Source: Paraburkholderia graminis C4D1M
Lineage (GTDB): Bacteria; Pseudomonadota; Gammaproteobacteria; Burkholderiales; Burkholderiaceae
Assembly: GCF_000172415.1 (NCBI RefSeq)
Contig: NZ_ABLD01000022.1
Coordinates: 1-64,000 of the forward strand
Reading direction: 5' to 3'
Length of the DNA: 64,000 nucleotides
Part shown: positions 19,634 through 29,543 of the stretch, one piece after another
Position numbering within the stretch: position 1 is the first letter of the stretch
Layout of the letters: the number at the start of each line of letters is the position of its first letter
The notes under the pieces: model-generated
The model's input: only the letters and a program-made list of their open reading frames with translations
Database searches by the model: none
Told to the model about the DNA's origin: nothing
Position numbers and translations under genes: made by a program

Positions 19634-20752
19634 ATGCGTTCCGTCATCGCAGATTCACGGCGATTGGTAGTGAAAGTCGGCTCGAGCCTCGTCACGAACG
19701 ACGGCCGGGGCCTCGATCATGCTGCGATCGGCCGCTGGGCTGCGCAGATCGCCGCGTTGCGCGCTCAAGGTAAGGAAGTCGTGCTGGTGAGCTCCGGCGC
19801 GATCGCGGAAGGCATGCAGCGGCTCGGCTGGACCAAGCGGCCGCGCGAAATCGACGAATTGCAAGCGGCCGCCGCCGTCGGTCAAATGGGCCTTGCCCAG
19901 GTCTACGAAAGCCGCTTCGCCGAGCATTCCATTCAGACCGCGCAAATCCTGCTGACGCATGCCGACCTCGCGGACCGCGAGCGCTATCTGAACGCGCGCT
20001 CCACGCTGCTGACGCTGTTGCGGCTCGGCGTGGTGCCGATCATCAACGAGAACGACACGGTCGTCACCGACGAAATCAAGTTCGGCGACAACGACACGCT
20101 CGGCGCGCTCGTCGCGAACCTGATCGAGGGCGACGCACTCATCATCCTCACCGATCAGCAAGGGCTTTTCACCGCCGATCCGCGGAAAGATCCAAACGCG
20201 ACGCTGGTTCAGCAGGCGGATGCCGGCGCGCCCGACCTGGAGGCGATGGCCGGCGGCGCTGGCTCGAGCCTCGGCCGAGGCGGCATGCTGACCAAGATTC
20301 TCGCCGCCAAGCGCGCCGCGCACAGCGGGGCGAACACGGTGATAGCCAGCGGCCGGGAAGCCGACGTGCTGTCGCGGCTCGCCTCGGGTGAAGCGATCGG
20401 CACGCAACTGATCGCACGCACCGCGCGCATGGCAGCACGCAAGCAATGGATGGCCGATCACTTGCAGGTGCGCGGCCACGTCGTGATCGACGACGGCGCC
20501 GTCGAGAAGGTGACCGCGGGCGGCAAGAGCCTGCTGCCTATCGGCATTGTCGGCGTTCAGGGTGCGTTTGCGCGGGGCGAGGTGATCGCTTGCCTGAACG
20601 CAGCGGGCCGGGAGGTGGCGCGCGGCCTCACCAATTACAGCAGTGCCGAAACCAAGCTGATTCAGCGGCGTCCGAGCGGCGAGATCGAGTCGGTGCTTGG
20701 CTATATGCTCGAACCGGAGCTGATTCATCGGGACAACTTGGTGCTGGTTTGA
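19634..20752 (+). CDS. proB: Glutamate 5-kinase
   Basis: Phosphorylates glutamate at the gamma-carboxyl, the first and feedback-controlled step of proline synthesis. The 372-residue product has the amino-acid kinase domain (VVKVGSSLVTNDG, VLVSSGAIAEGM, INENDTVVTDEIKFGDNDTL, GTGGMLTKILAAK-like GRGGMLTKILAAKRA). A C-terminal PUA domain follows at about 280-365 (DDGAVEKVTAGGKSLLPIGI). ATG 19634 matches the family start; the open frame upstream is not conserved. A near-perfect terminator follows. Confidence 0.97.
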   Translation: MRSVIADSRRLVVKVGSSLVTNDGRGLDHAAIGRWAAQIAALRAQGKEVVLVSSGAIAEGMQRLGWTKRPREIDELQAAAAVGQMGLAQVYESRFAEHSIQTAQILLTHADLADRERYLNARSTLLTLLRLGVVPIINENDTVVTDEIKFGDNDTLGALVANLIEGDALIILTDQQGLFTADPRKDPNATLVQQADAGAPDLEAMAGGAGSSLGRGGMLTKILAAKRAAHSGANTVIASGREADVLSRLASGEAIGTQLIARTARMAARKQWMADHLQVRGHVVIDDGAVEKVTAGGKSLLPIGIVGVQGAFARGEVIACLNAAGREVARGLTNYSSAETKLIQRRPSGEIESVLGYMLEPELIHRDNLVLV

Positions 20753-20808
20753 GCGGGTAATCAGCGGCCATTGGCCAGCGGCCGGCAAAGAGACATCAGG
20801 CGGCAATT

Positions 20809-20846
20809 AAAAAAGCCGTTCCAGTCACGACTGGAACGGCTTTTTT
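20809..20846. terminator. Bidirectional terminator between proB and the CNP1-like gene
   Basis: AAAAAAGCCGTTCCAGTC (20809-20826) and GACTGGAACGGCTTTTTT (20829-20846) are perfect 18-bp complements around AC. It separates convergent genes and can work on either strand. Confidence 0.95.
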
Positions 20847-20867
20847 GCCTGAAGCACCGTCAACGGT

Positions 20868-21425
20868 TCAATGAATTAAAGACGTCGCCGTGCGCTTATA
20901 GCGGATGTTCTCGATAATCGACTTGGCGCTGCCTGTCGGCAGCTTGTTTGCGCACAGATAATCCTGATACAGCGCCGCGTGATAAGCGTTCAGCGCGCCG
21001 TTCTCGATGCGCGTGAAGTCGTTGGCAACGGTTCTGTCCCAGCCGTCGTGATCGGCGTTCAGACCGGCATACAGACGCCATTCGTAGGTGTCGCAGCGAA
21101 TGCCCTCGTAGTTCACATTGCGCGCGCCGCTCGGGCTCGTGACCACCACCGTGTAGCGCACCACGCCGTCGGAACCCACCGTGAGCGACGTCGGATCTAT
21201 CGCGAAATGCAGCGGCGTATTGCCCGACACTTCGAACGGAAGGAGGCTGGAGTCCTGCGGCAGCGGCGGCAACGTCTCGACCTTGTTTTCGACCCAATTG
21301 GTAGGCCGGTCGAGCAGATAGGTAAACGCGCTGTCATCCTTATTGGTGGGTTTGCCGGCACTCGAACAGCCAGCCAGAAGGGCGCCGGTGGCGACGCACG
21401 CCACGACGAGAGCGAGAGCTTTCAA
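20868..21425 (-). CDS. CNP1-like family lipoprotein
   Basis: A 185-residue predicted lipoprotein of the CNP1-like family, which is of unknown function and common in Burkholderiales and Neisseriales. The chosen start is TTG 21425, with a GAGGA Shine-Dalgarno sequence about 9 bases upstream; it yields LKALALVVACVATGALLAGC with the lipobox LAGC and lipidated Cys20. The mature part contains WVENKVETLPPLPQDSSLLP and two spaced cysteines (GIRCDTYEWRLYAG and YLCANKLP) that may form a disulfide. A longer frame to 21512 lacks a signal-like start. It is convergent with proB and lies 84 bases downstream of rppH. Confidence 0.82.
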   Translation of the reverse strand: MKALALVVACVATGALLAGCSSAGKPTNKDDSAFTYLLDRPTNWVENKVETLPPLPQDSSLLPFEVSGNTPLHFAIDPTSLTVGSDGVVRYTVVVTSPSGARNVNYEGIRCDTYEWRLYAGLNADHDGWDRTVANDFTRIENGALNAYHAALYQDYLCANKLPTGSAKSIIENIRYKRTATSLIH

Positions 21426-21508
21426 TATGGTTTTCCTCAAAAAACGGGCGCGGCTCCCGGGTCCGGGGGCCGCGCCCGCATAGCGGCACGGAAAGCCGCG
21501 CAGAACGA

Positions 21509-22249
21509 TCAACTACGCACGCCTTGGCGAAGCAACGAAACGGCAGCCTCGCGAGCTGCGTCTTCTTCAAGCTCCGACGCGGCGCTGGCCTCGTCCGTTG
21601 ACGCGGCATTTTCACCGCAGTCGGACGCGCTTGTTGTGCGAACCGAAGTTTCGATTCTGACGGACGTGACCGTTGTCACCGTCATTACCGTGGAATCCGG
21701 CGGACTTTCCATTGACGACGCTATCCGTGGATAGCGCGGCCCATGATGAGCGCCGGGTTTTTCCGCACGCGGCACAGTCCGGCGCATGAAACGGGACAGC
21801 TCCGTCAGCGCCAACTGATACACATCCCGCTTGAACTCGATCACACAGTCGAGCGGCACCCAATATTCGTTCCAACGCCAGGCATCGAACTCCGGGTGGT
21901 CGGTGGCGCGCAAGCAGATGTCGCAATCGCGCCCCACCATTCGGAGCAAAAACCAGATTTGTTTCTGGCCGCGGTAATGACCGCGTACCTCACGCTTGAT
22001 GAACTTGTCAGGCACCTCGTAACGCAACCAGTCGCGCGTGCGACCAATCACCTTGACGTGCTCAGGAAGCAGCCCGGTTTCTTCGTGTAACTCCCGATAC
22101 ATCGCTTGCACGGGGGTCTCTCCGTACTTGATGCCCCCTTGCGGAAACTGCCAGGAATGTTCACGGAGCCGTTTGCCCCAAAACACCTCGTTGTGCGCGT
22201 TCAAGAGGATGATGCCGACGTTCGGGCGAAAGCCTTCACGATCCAGCAT
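21509..22249 (-). CDS. rppH: RNA pyrophosphohydrolase RppH
   Basis: A Nudix hydrolase that removes pyrophosphate from mRNA 5' ends to trigger RNase E decay. ATG 22249 gives 246 residues: MLDREGFRPNVGIILLNAHN, the SWQFPQGG motif, then the Nudix box at about 38-60 (GGIKYGETPVQAMYRELHEE followed by TGL). The catalytic domain ends near residue 160, matching the ~176-residue E. coli protein. The remaining ~85 residues are a Ser/Thr/Ala/Glu-rich tail with no recognisable domain. An AAGG-type Shine-Dalgarno sequence precedes the start. Divergent from proS. Confidence 0.94.
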   Translation of the reverse strand: MLDREGFRPNVGIILLNAHNEVFWGKRLREHSWQFPQGGIKYGETPVQAMYRELHEETGLLPEHVKVIGRTRDWLRYEVPDKFIKREVRGHYRGQKQIWFLLRMVGRDCDICLRATDHPEFDAWRWNEYWVPLDCVIEFKRDVYQLALTELSRFMRRTVPRAEKPGAHHGPRYPRIASSMESPPDSTVMTVTTVTSVRIETSVRTTSASDCGENAASTDEASAASELEEDAAREAAVSLLRQGVRS

Positions 22250-22546
22250 ACAACCACCTTCGAATCCTTTAAAATTGCTTTGATTATAAACAGATAACGG
22301 CCCTGACGCACCGATTCGCACCAGAATGGAACGATTCGCCGCAAAAGGCCTGCATTTGCGGTAGCCTGTCAAGCTTCCCGCGCGTCATCCCTTGTGCAGA
22401 AGGCTTTGCGCGGCGGCGTCGCCGGCGCTTTGGCGTCGGTGCGGCGCAGTGCAGCACACCGCGGGTTCTGGCGCCGCAGCCGTGTCGATTTCCCGTTTCA
22501 CCCTTTCGGGCGGTCCCTCCGGAGCCGCCGCTTTTGGAAAATCTGA

Positions 22547-24283
<1,737 letters not shown>

Positions 24284-24295
24284 GCGGAGCGGACG

Positions 24296-24895
24296 GTGGA
24301 GTACACCTTCCTGTCCGCGACCGTCCTGCTGATTCTCATCACCGATCCGCTCGGCAACATTCCGCTCTTCATCAGTTGTCTGCGCGGTGTGTCGCCGAAG
24401 CGGCGCACCGCCGTGATTCTGCGTGAGGTCGCGATTGCGTTTGCGATCCTGCTGCTGTTCATGGTGCTGGGCGACGCGTTCTTGCGGATGATGAGTCTCA
24501 CGGACCAGTCGTTGCGAATCGGCGGCGGCATCGTGCTGTTTCTGATTGCGCTGCGCATGGTGTTCCCGCATCCGGACGGCCCGTTCGGCGGCGACGCGCG
24601 CGGCGGCGAGCCGTTGATCGTGCCGCTCGCCATTCCGGCGCTGGCCGGACCGTCGGCGCTCGCAACGGTGATGCTGTTGACGTCGCAGGCGCCCGGCAAG
24701 ATGTTCGAATGGATCGGCGCGCTGACCGTCACCATGATCGTTTGTGCTGTGGTGTTGATGCTGGCCGAGCGGATTCAGGCATGGCTCGGCGAGCGAACCA
24801 TGATGGCATTCGAGCGTCTGATGGGACTCGTGCTGGTCGCGATTTCCGTCGAGATGATGCTCGGCGGTATCCGCGCCTTCGTGCATCAACTGTGA
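24296..24895 (+). CDS. MarC family (UPF0056) inner-membrane protein
   Basis: A 199-residue polytopic membrane protein of the MarC family, whose transport substrate is unknown. Six hydrophobic segments are visible, starting with YTFLSATVLLILITDPLGNI (the family's DPLGN motif) and including FAILLLFMVLGDAFLRMM, GGGIVLFLIALRMVF, PLAIPALAGPSALATVMLL, MIVCAVVLMLA and LMGLVLVAISVEMMLGGI. The start is GTG 24296, 12 bases after proS, so the two genes are probably one transcript ending at the terminator at 24926-24955. Confidence 0.9.
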   Translation: MEYTFLSATVLLILITDPLGNIPLFISCLRGVSPKRRTAVILREVAIAFAILLLFMVLGDAFLRMMSLTDQSLRIGGGIVLFLIALRMVFPHPDGPFGGDARGGEPLIVPLAIPALAGPSALATVMLLTSQAPGKMFEWIGALTVTMIVCAVVLMLAERIQAWLGERTMMAFERLMGLVLVAISVEMMLGGIRAFVHQL

Positions 24896-24925
24896 AGCCG
24901 GCGGCGCGCGTTATCGCTGCGCAAT

Positions 24926-24955
24926 GAAAAAAGCGGCCCAGGTAGGCCGCTTTTT
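24926..24955. terminator. Bidirectional terminator between marC-type gene and hpt
   Basis: AAAAAAGCGGCC (24927-24938), loop CAGGTA, GGCCGCTTTTT (24945-24955), lying between convergent genes. Confidence 0.9.
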
Positions 24956-24982
24956 CGTTCCAGCGCAAGACAGATGAAGAAC

Positions 24983-25534
24983 TCACGCGCCTTCGGTCAG
25001 CGCGCGAATGGTCGGCAGGTTGCGCCAGTAGCCTTTCGCGTCCATGCCGCAGCCGAACACATAGCGGTCCGGCACTTCGAAGCCGCAGTAGTCCGGGCGC
25101 AGCGGCTTGGCCTTCGGAATGATCTTTTCGCACAGCACCGCGCTCAGGAAGCGCTTCGCGCCCATCGCGAGGATGCGGTCGCGAATCGCGGCCATGGTCT
25201 CGCCTTCGTCGAGAATGTCGTCGAGCACCAGCACCACGCGATCCTTCACCGACTCGGCCGGCGCCACGCGCCACTGCATCTCGTTGCCGCCTTTGGTGGT
25301 GTTGCGATAGCGGGTCAGGTGGATGTAGTCGAACTCGAGCGGAAAGTCGAGGTGCGGCAACAGCATGCCGGTGAACACTGCGGCGCCGCCCATCACCGAA
25401 AGCACGAGCGGGAAGTCCTCGCTTATTTCGGCGCGGATGGCGGCAGCCATGCCGCTGATCGACGCGTTCACGTCGTCGGCCGAAACGATTTCTTCGGAGT
25501 GGCTAAAAATGTGGAGAGCTTCTTCGCGGTTCAT
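24983..25534 (-). CDS. hpt: Hypoxanthine(-guanine) phosphoribosyltransferase
   Basis: A purine salvage enzyme converting hypoxanthine or guanine plus PRPP to IMP or GMP. The 183-residue product carries the PRPP-binding motif VVLVLDDILDEGETM at about 99-113 and the flexible-loop region DYIHLTRYRNTT. The purine-site region FEVPDRYVFGCGMD has a Phe/Tyr stacking pattern. Its length suits the type I HPRT fold. It is convergent with the MarC gene and lies 132 bases downstream of ffh. Base preference cannot be read from sequence. Confidence 0.92.
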   Translation of the reverse strand: MNREEALHIFSHSEEIVSADDVNASISGMAAAIRAEISEDFPLVLSVMGGAAVFTGMLLPHLDFPLEFDYIHLTRYRNTTKGGNEMQWRVAPAESVKDRVVLVLDDILDEGETMAAIRDRILAMGAKRFLSAVLCEKIIPKAKPLRPDYCGFEVPDRYVFGCGMDAKGYWRNLPTIRALTEGA

Positions 25535-25666
25535 GACGTCTGACGGGCGGTGACTGTATACATAGTGTGAGCGGGAATGCTCTCAACCAATTCCTCTTTC
25601 GAGGCGGCGGCTATCGGCGGGCGCAGTGCAACCCGCACGACGCGCGCGCCGCCGTCTTGCTAAAGC

Positions 25667-27034
25667 TTAGCGCATGCCGGGCAACATGCCCTTCATGCCG
25701 CGCATCATCTTTTGCATGTTGCCGCCCTTCAGCTTTTTCATCATCGTGCGCATCTGGTCGTACTGGTTCAGCATGCGGTTGACTTCCTGCACCTGCACGC
25801 CCGCGCCCGCGGCAATGCGGCGCTTGCGCGTGGCCTTGATGAGATCCGGCTTGGCGCGCTCGAGCGGCGTCATCGAGTTGATGATGCCTTCCATGCGGCG
25901 CATCTGCTTTTCAGCCTGGCTCATGTCGGCGCCGGCGGCGGCCTGCTGGAATTGCGCGGGCAGCTTGTCCATCAGCGACGACAGCCCGCCCATGCCCTTC
26001 ATTTGCGTGAGCTGCGCGCGGAAATCGTTCAGGTCGAAGTCGCCGCCTTTCTTCACCTTGTCGGCGAGTTTTTGCGCGGCCTGAACGTCGACGCCCTTCT
26101 GCGCTTCTTCGACGAGCGCGAGAATGTCGCCCATGCCGAGAATCCGGTTCGCCATGCGATCCGGATAAAACACTTCGAGGCCGTCGAGCTTTTCCGCGAC
26201 GCCGACGAACTTGATCGGCCTGCCCGTGACGTGACGCACGGAGAGTGCCGCGCCGCCGCGCGAGTCGCCGTCGAGCTTGGTCAGCACGACGCCGGTGAGC
26301 GGCAGTGCATCGCTAAACGCTTTGGCCGTGTTGACCGCGTCCTGACCGAGCATCGCATCGACGACGAACAGCGTTTCCGCCGGCTTCAGCGTGGTATGCA
26401 GCGCGGTGATTTCCTGCATCATCGCTTCGTCGATACCGAGACGGCCGGCCGTGTCGACGATCAGCACGTCGTGATAGTGACGCTTGGCCCAATCCACCGC
26501 CGCACGCGCGATGTCCACCGGCTTCTGATCCGGTTCCGACGGGAAGAAATCCGCGCCGACCTGCTCGGTCACCGTCTTCAACTGCGCGATAGCAGCAGGG
26601 CGATAGACGTCGCACGAAACGGTCAGCACTTTCTTCTTGTACTTCTCGCGCAGCAGCTTGGCGAGCTTGCCGACCGTGGTCGTCTTACCCGCGCCCTGCA
26701 AACCCGCCATCAGGATGACGGCCGGCGGCGTGACGGCGAGGTTGAGCTCCGAGGCCTTGCCTTCGTAATCGCCGCCGATCACCGCGGTCAACTCGCGCTG
26801 CACGACGCCGACGAGCGCCTGACCCGGCGACAGACTGCTGATGACTTCCTCGCCGAGCGCCTTCCCTTTCACCTTCGCGATGAACTCGCGCACGACGGGC
26901 AGCGCCACGTCCGCCTCGAGCAGCGCAAGGCGCACTTCGCGCAGCATTTCCTGGGTGTTCGCCTCGGTGAGCCGGGCTTCGCCGCGCAGCGTCTTGACGA
27001 CGCGCGCCATCCGTTGAGTCAGATTGTCGAGCAT
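25667..27034 (-). CDS. ffh: Signal recognition particle protein Ffh
   Basis: Binds 4.5S RNA and signal sequences to target nascent membrane proteins to FtsY. The 455-residue product has the N domain (1-90), a GTPase G domain with G1 GLQGAGKTTT (about 111-120), the SRP insertion box, DTAGRLGIDEAMM, TKLDGDSRGG and the GVAEKLDGLEVF closing loop. A methionine-rich M domain occupies the last ~130 residues, ending MMRGMKGMLPGMR. It is divergent from the CcsA/YpjD-like gene, an arrangement also found in E. coli. Confidence 0.98.
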   Translation of the reverse strand: MLDNLTQRMARVVKTLRGEARLTEANTQEMLREVRLALLEADVALPVVREFIAKVKGKALGEEVISSLSPGQALVGVVQRELTAVIGGDYEGKASELNLAVTPPAVILMAGLQGAGKTTTVGKLAKLLREKYKKKVLTVSCDVYRPAAIAQLKTVTEQVGADFFPSEPDQKPVDIARAAVDWAKRHYHDVLIVDTAGRLGIDEAMMQEITALHTTLKPAETLFVVDAMLGQDAVNTAKAFSDALPLTGVVLTKLDGDSRGGAALSVRHVTGRPIKFVGVAEKLDGLEVFYPDRMANRILGMGDILALVEEAQKGVDVQAAQKLADKVKKGGDFDLNDFRAQLTQMKGMGGLSSLMDKLPAQFQQAAAGADMSQAEKQMRRMEGIINSMTPLERAKPDLIKATRKRRIAAGAGVQVQEVNRMLNQYDQMRTMMKKLKGGNMQKMMRGMKGMLPGMR

Positions 27035-27114
27035 GGGGAGCGATGAACAGTGCGGCCCGGGCGGGCGCGAAGTGGAAGACGTCGCGGGGCGGGGGCCTAG
27101 TGTAAACTTCGAAT

Positions 27115-28062
27115 ATGGATATTGTACTGTATGCCCTCACCGCGCTCCTGTACGGCGGACTCGCCGTAGCGGGCTGGCGCTCGCACCGGCACGCCGGATC
27201 GCGCTCCATGCTGGAGAGCGTCGCGCCCATGCCGGCCGGCGCGGCAACCGCGGCCGACGCGCGTTCCGGGTTCGCCGGGGCCGCGGCGTCGGGCATGAGC
27301 TCATCGGGCCGCGCGCTGCTGTTCGTCGCGCTGCTCGCGCACGGCGTGCTGCTGCACACCACGATCTTCCCGCAGAACGCGATGGTGTTCGGCTTCGCCT
27401 TCGCGCTCTCCGCGATGTTCTGGCTCGGCGCCGGCATCTATTGGATAGAGAGCTTTTTCTTTCCGCTCGACGGCTTGCGTCTGCTGGTCTTGCCGCTCGC
27501 CTGCGTCGCGTCGCTGCTGCCGCTCGCGTTCAACGGCGTGCGTGTGCTGCCGTATTCGGCCGCGCCCATGTTCAAGCTGCACTTCCTGATCGCCAACATC
27601 GCGTATGGCCTGTTCGCGATCGCGGCGCTGCACGCCGTTCTGATGCTGCTCGTCGAGCGGCGTCTTCATGCGATGCGCGGCGGCGTCGCGCAGCGGCATG
27701 TGGCCGCAGCGGGCAACGGCTGGCTCTCCAGTTGGCTCGATACACTGCCGCCGTTGCTCACGCTCGAGAAGCTGCTGTTCCGTCTGATCGGCGCGGGCTT
27801 CGTGCTGCTCACGCTGACGCTGGTATCGGGCATTCTGTTCAGCGAGCAACTGGTCGACCGCGCGCTGCGGCTCGATCACAAGACCGTGTTCGCGATTCTT
27901 TCGTGGGTGATGTTCGGCGCGCTCTTGACGGCGCGCAAGGTGTCCGGCTGGCGCGGCCGTGCCGCATTGCGCTGGGTGCTGGCTTCGTTCGTCGCGTTGC
28001 TGCTGGCGTACGTCGGCAGCCGTTTTGTTTTCGAGGTGCTGTTGCACCGAGCTGTAGTGTGA
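27115..28062 (+). CDS. Cytochrome c assembly (CcsA/YpjD-like) membrane protein
   Basis: A 315-residue polytopic membrane protein of the CcsA/HemX/YpjD family. It has eight or so hydrophobic segments and a poorly conserved loop at about 24-60. The tryptophan-rich haem-handling signature of true CcsA is reduced: MFWLGAGIYWIESFFFPLDG is the nearest match. No ResB partner is beside it. Those two points, plus the ffh neighbour, favour the YpjD-type subgroup (corE in E. coli), for which a role in metal-ion handling rather than cytochrome maturation has been proposed. Divergent from ffh with only 80 bases between starts. Confidence 0.8.
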   Translation: MDIVLYALTALLYGGLAVAGWRSHRHAGSRSMLESVAPMPAGAATAADARSGFAGAAASGMSSSGRALLFVALLAHGVLLHTTIFPQNAMVFGFAFALSAMFWLGAGIYWIESFFFPLDGLRLLVLPLACVASLLPLAFNGVRVLPYSAAPMFKLHFLIANIAYGLFAIAALHAVLMLLVERRLHAMRGGVAQRHVAAAGNGWLSSWLDTLPPLLTLEKLLFRLIGAGFVLLTLTLVSGILFSEQLVDRALRLDHKTVFAILSWVMFGALLTARKVSGWRGRAALRWVLASFVALLLAYVGSRFVFEVLLHRAVV

Positions 28063-28071
28063 GCGTGTCCC

Positions 28072-28380
28072 ATGCGACAAATCTTTTTGCTGATCGTGTT
28101 GTTCATCGTCGGGCAGTGGCTCGTGAAGGCGCTGCGCCGTCATGACGCGCACACCGCGCAACGTACCGGTGCTGGCGGCGCGCGCGGCGCTGCCAATAAC
28201 GGCAACGGCGCCGCGCGTCAGCCCGAGGCGCCGCAACTCGCGGAGCCGATGATCCGTTGTGTCGAGTGCGGCGTGCATGCGCCGAAGAGCGACTCGGTGG
28301 TCGTGGCGGGCCAGGTGTTCTGCAGCGCCGCGCACGCGCAGCGGCACGGCACGCGACCCACGGGCCGCGACGCCCGATGA
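28072..28380 (+). CDS. Small membrane-anchored zinc-finger-like protein (PP0621 family)
   Basis: A 102-residue protein with an N-terminal hydrophobic anchor (IFLLIVLFIVGQWLVKALRR). A Gly/Ala/Asn-rich linker follows, then a C-terminal MIRCVECGVHAPKSD...GQVFCSAAHAQRHG module in which three cysteines and histidines form a likely zinc knuckle. Function is unknown. It starts 10 bases after the CcsA-like gene, and its stop overlaps the ampD start, so the three genes form one operon. Confidence 0.78.
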   Translation: MRQIFLLIVLFIVGQWLVKALRRHDAHTAQRTGAGGARGAANNGNGAARQPEAPQLAEPMIRCVECGVHAPKSDSVVVAGQVFCSAAHAQRHGTRPTGRDAR

Positions 28381-28973
28381 GCGTCGAGTTCACCGTCGAC
28401 GCAGACGGTTGGGCCGCGCAAGCACGCAAACTGCCGTCGCCGAACTTCGAGGCGCGGCCACAAGGCGCGGTGCCCACGCTGATCGTGGTGCACAACATCA
28501 GCTTGCCGCCCAATGAATTCGGCGGCACGGCTATCGCCGAACTCTTCCTCAATACACTCGATTGCGACGCTCACCCGTATTACGACGCGCATCTGCGCGG
28601 CGTGCGCGTGTCGGCGCATTTCGTGATTCATCGCGACGGCGCCCTCGAACAGTTCGTGTCGTGCAACGAGCGCGCGTGGCACGCGGGACCGTCGAATTTT
28701 TTCGGCCGCGAGCGTTGCAATGATTTCTCCATCGGCATCGAACTCGAAGGCAGTGACACAACTGCTTTCGAGGCGGCTCAATACCGCACGCTGAGCGCGC
28801 TCGTGAGAGCGCTCGCGGCACGTTATCCGATCGAAGCCCTCGCCGGACACTCCGACATTGCGCCCGGCCGCAAGACCGATCCGGGCCCCCACTTCGAATG
28901 GGCGCGCCTGCAACGCGACACCTCGCTCGCGGATCGGTATTTCCCCTATCTCAAGTTTTCCAAAACGCGGTAA
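28377..28973 (+). CDS. ampD: 1,6-anhydro-N-acetylmuramyl-L-alanine amidase AmpD
   Basis: A cytoplasmic zinc amidase that cleaves anhydro-muropeptides during cell-wall recycling; loss of AmpD commonly derepresses AmpC beta-lactamase. The 198-residue product has the Amidase_2 fold. The likely zinc His is in TLIVVHNISLPP, FGRERCNDFSIGIELEG is the core, and GHSDIAPGRKTDPGPHFEW carries the C-terminal His and Asp ligands. ATG 28377 overlaps the upstream stop (ATGA). No signal peptide is seen, consistent with cytoplasmic AmpD rather than a periplasmic paralogue. Confidence 0.94.
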   Translation: MSVEFTVDADGWAAQARKLPSPNFEARPQGAVPTLIVVHNISLPPNEFGGTAIAELFLNTLDCDAHPYYDAHLRGVRVSAHFVIHRDGALEQFVSCNERAWHAGPSNFFGRERCNDFSIGIELEGSDTTAFEAAQYRTLSALVRALAARYPIEALAGHSDIAPGRKTDPGPHFEWARLQRDTSLADRYFPYLKFSKTR

Positions 28974-29091
28974 CGGCCGTTCGCGCGAGCTCGCGTGATG
29001 CGAGGAGAACGAGGCGCAGCCTCGCTCTCCGGGGAGCCGGCTTCGCGTCGCGCGAGCCAAAAGTCAATACGTTTCGGATAAATAAAACGAT

Positions 29092-29119
29092 TTGATCTGT
29101 CTTGAAAGTCCACTATACT
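29092..29119 (+). promoter_or_regulatory. Candidate nrdA promoter
   Basis: TTGATC (29092-29097), a 16-base spacer and TATACT (29114-29119). The -10 is embedded in the first NrdR-like box, which is what a repressor site would do. Confidence 0.6.
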
Positions 29120-29156
29120 TGGTGCCACAAATTCAGTTACGCACTAGATGTTGTGT
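29110..29156. promoter_or_regulatory. Pair of NrdR-like boxes upstream of nrdA
   Basis: CCACTATACTTGGTGC (29110-29125) and GCACTAGATGTTGTGT (29141-29156) resemble the 16-base NrdR palindrome ACAC-W-ATATAT-W-GTGT as I remember it, matching about 11 and 13 positions. Their starts are 31 bp apart, the three-helical-turn spacing known for paired NrdR sites. NrdR is the ATP/dATP-sensing repressor of ribonucleotide reductase operons. Assignment is by motif and gene context. Confidence 0.7.
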
Positions 29157-29160
29157 GTCC

Positions 29161-29205
29161 TGTGTATAACTGTGTGAATAACCAAGTGCATAACATAGTG
29201 CACAA
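29161..29205 (-). promoter_or_regulatory. Array of DnaA boxes at 12-bp spacing
   Basis: Read on the minus strand: TTATACACA (29161-29169) and TTATTCACA (29173-29181) are perfect TTATNCACA boxes. TTATGCACT (29185-29193) has one mismatch, and TTGTGCACT (29197-29205) has two. All four begin exactly 12 bp apart. DnaA control of nrdAB is established in E. coli, where two boxes are similarly spaced. The array here lies between the candidate promoter and the gene. Confidence 0.75.
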
Positions 29206-29543
29206 GTCTGCGGCGCCCCGCTCTCCGAGCATGGCGCCGCAAGCATTCCAGGCAGCGAAAAAGAATTCCTGCAGGGCGGCCGGTGAAACGTAAGAGCGGG
29301 TAGAGCGCGGGGCAAGCGCGAACCAACCGGCGGCAACCATAAGCATCAGGAAAGGGGCTGAGAGTGATCGCGAGAACTACGACGAAGACCGTTACGAATT
29401 CGAATCAGGCTTCATCGCAGTCGCATTCCGTCAGCCGCCGAGGCCGGCCTCTTTCCTGCACCCCATCGCTCGCGCACGCGGCGCAGCGTTCGTTTTAATC
29501 CGCGGCACTCGCCGCAACATTTCCAGGACCAGGAGCTTTGCAC

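Larger units (their letters stand above)
28974..29543 (+). other. 570-base regulatory and leader region of nrdA
   Basis: No protein-coding gene is supported here. It contains, in order, the end of the ampD transcript region, the candidate promoter, two NrdR-like boxes and the DnaA-box array. About 340 bases of presumed 5' leader follow to the AGGAG Shine-Dalgarno sequence at 29531-29535. I saw no obvious riboswitch fold in the leader. Confidence 0.6.
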
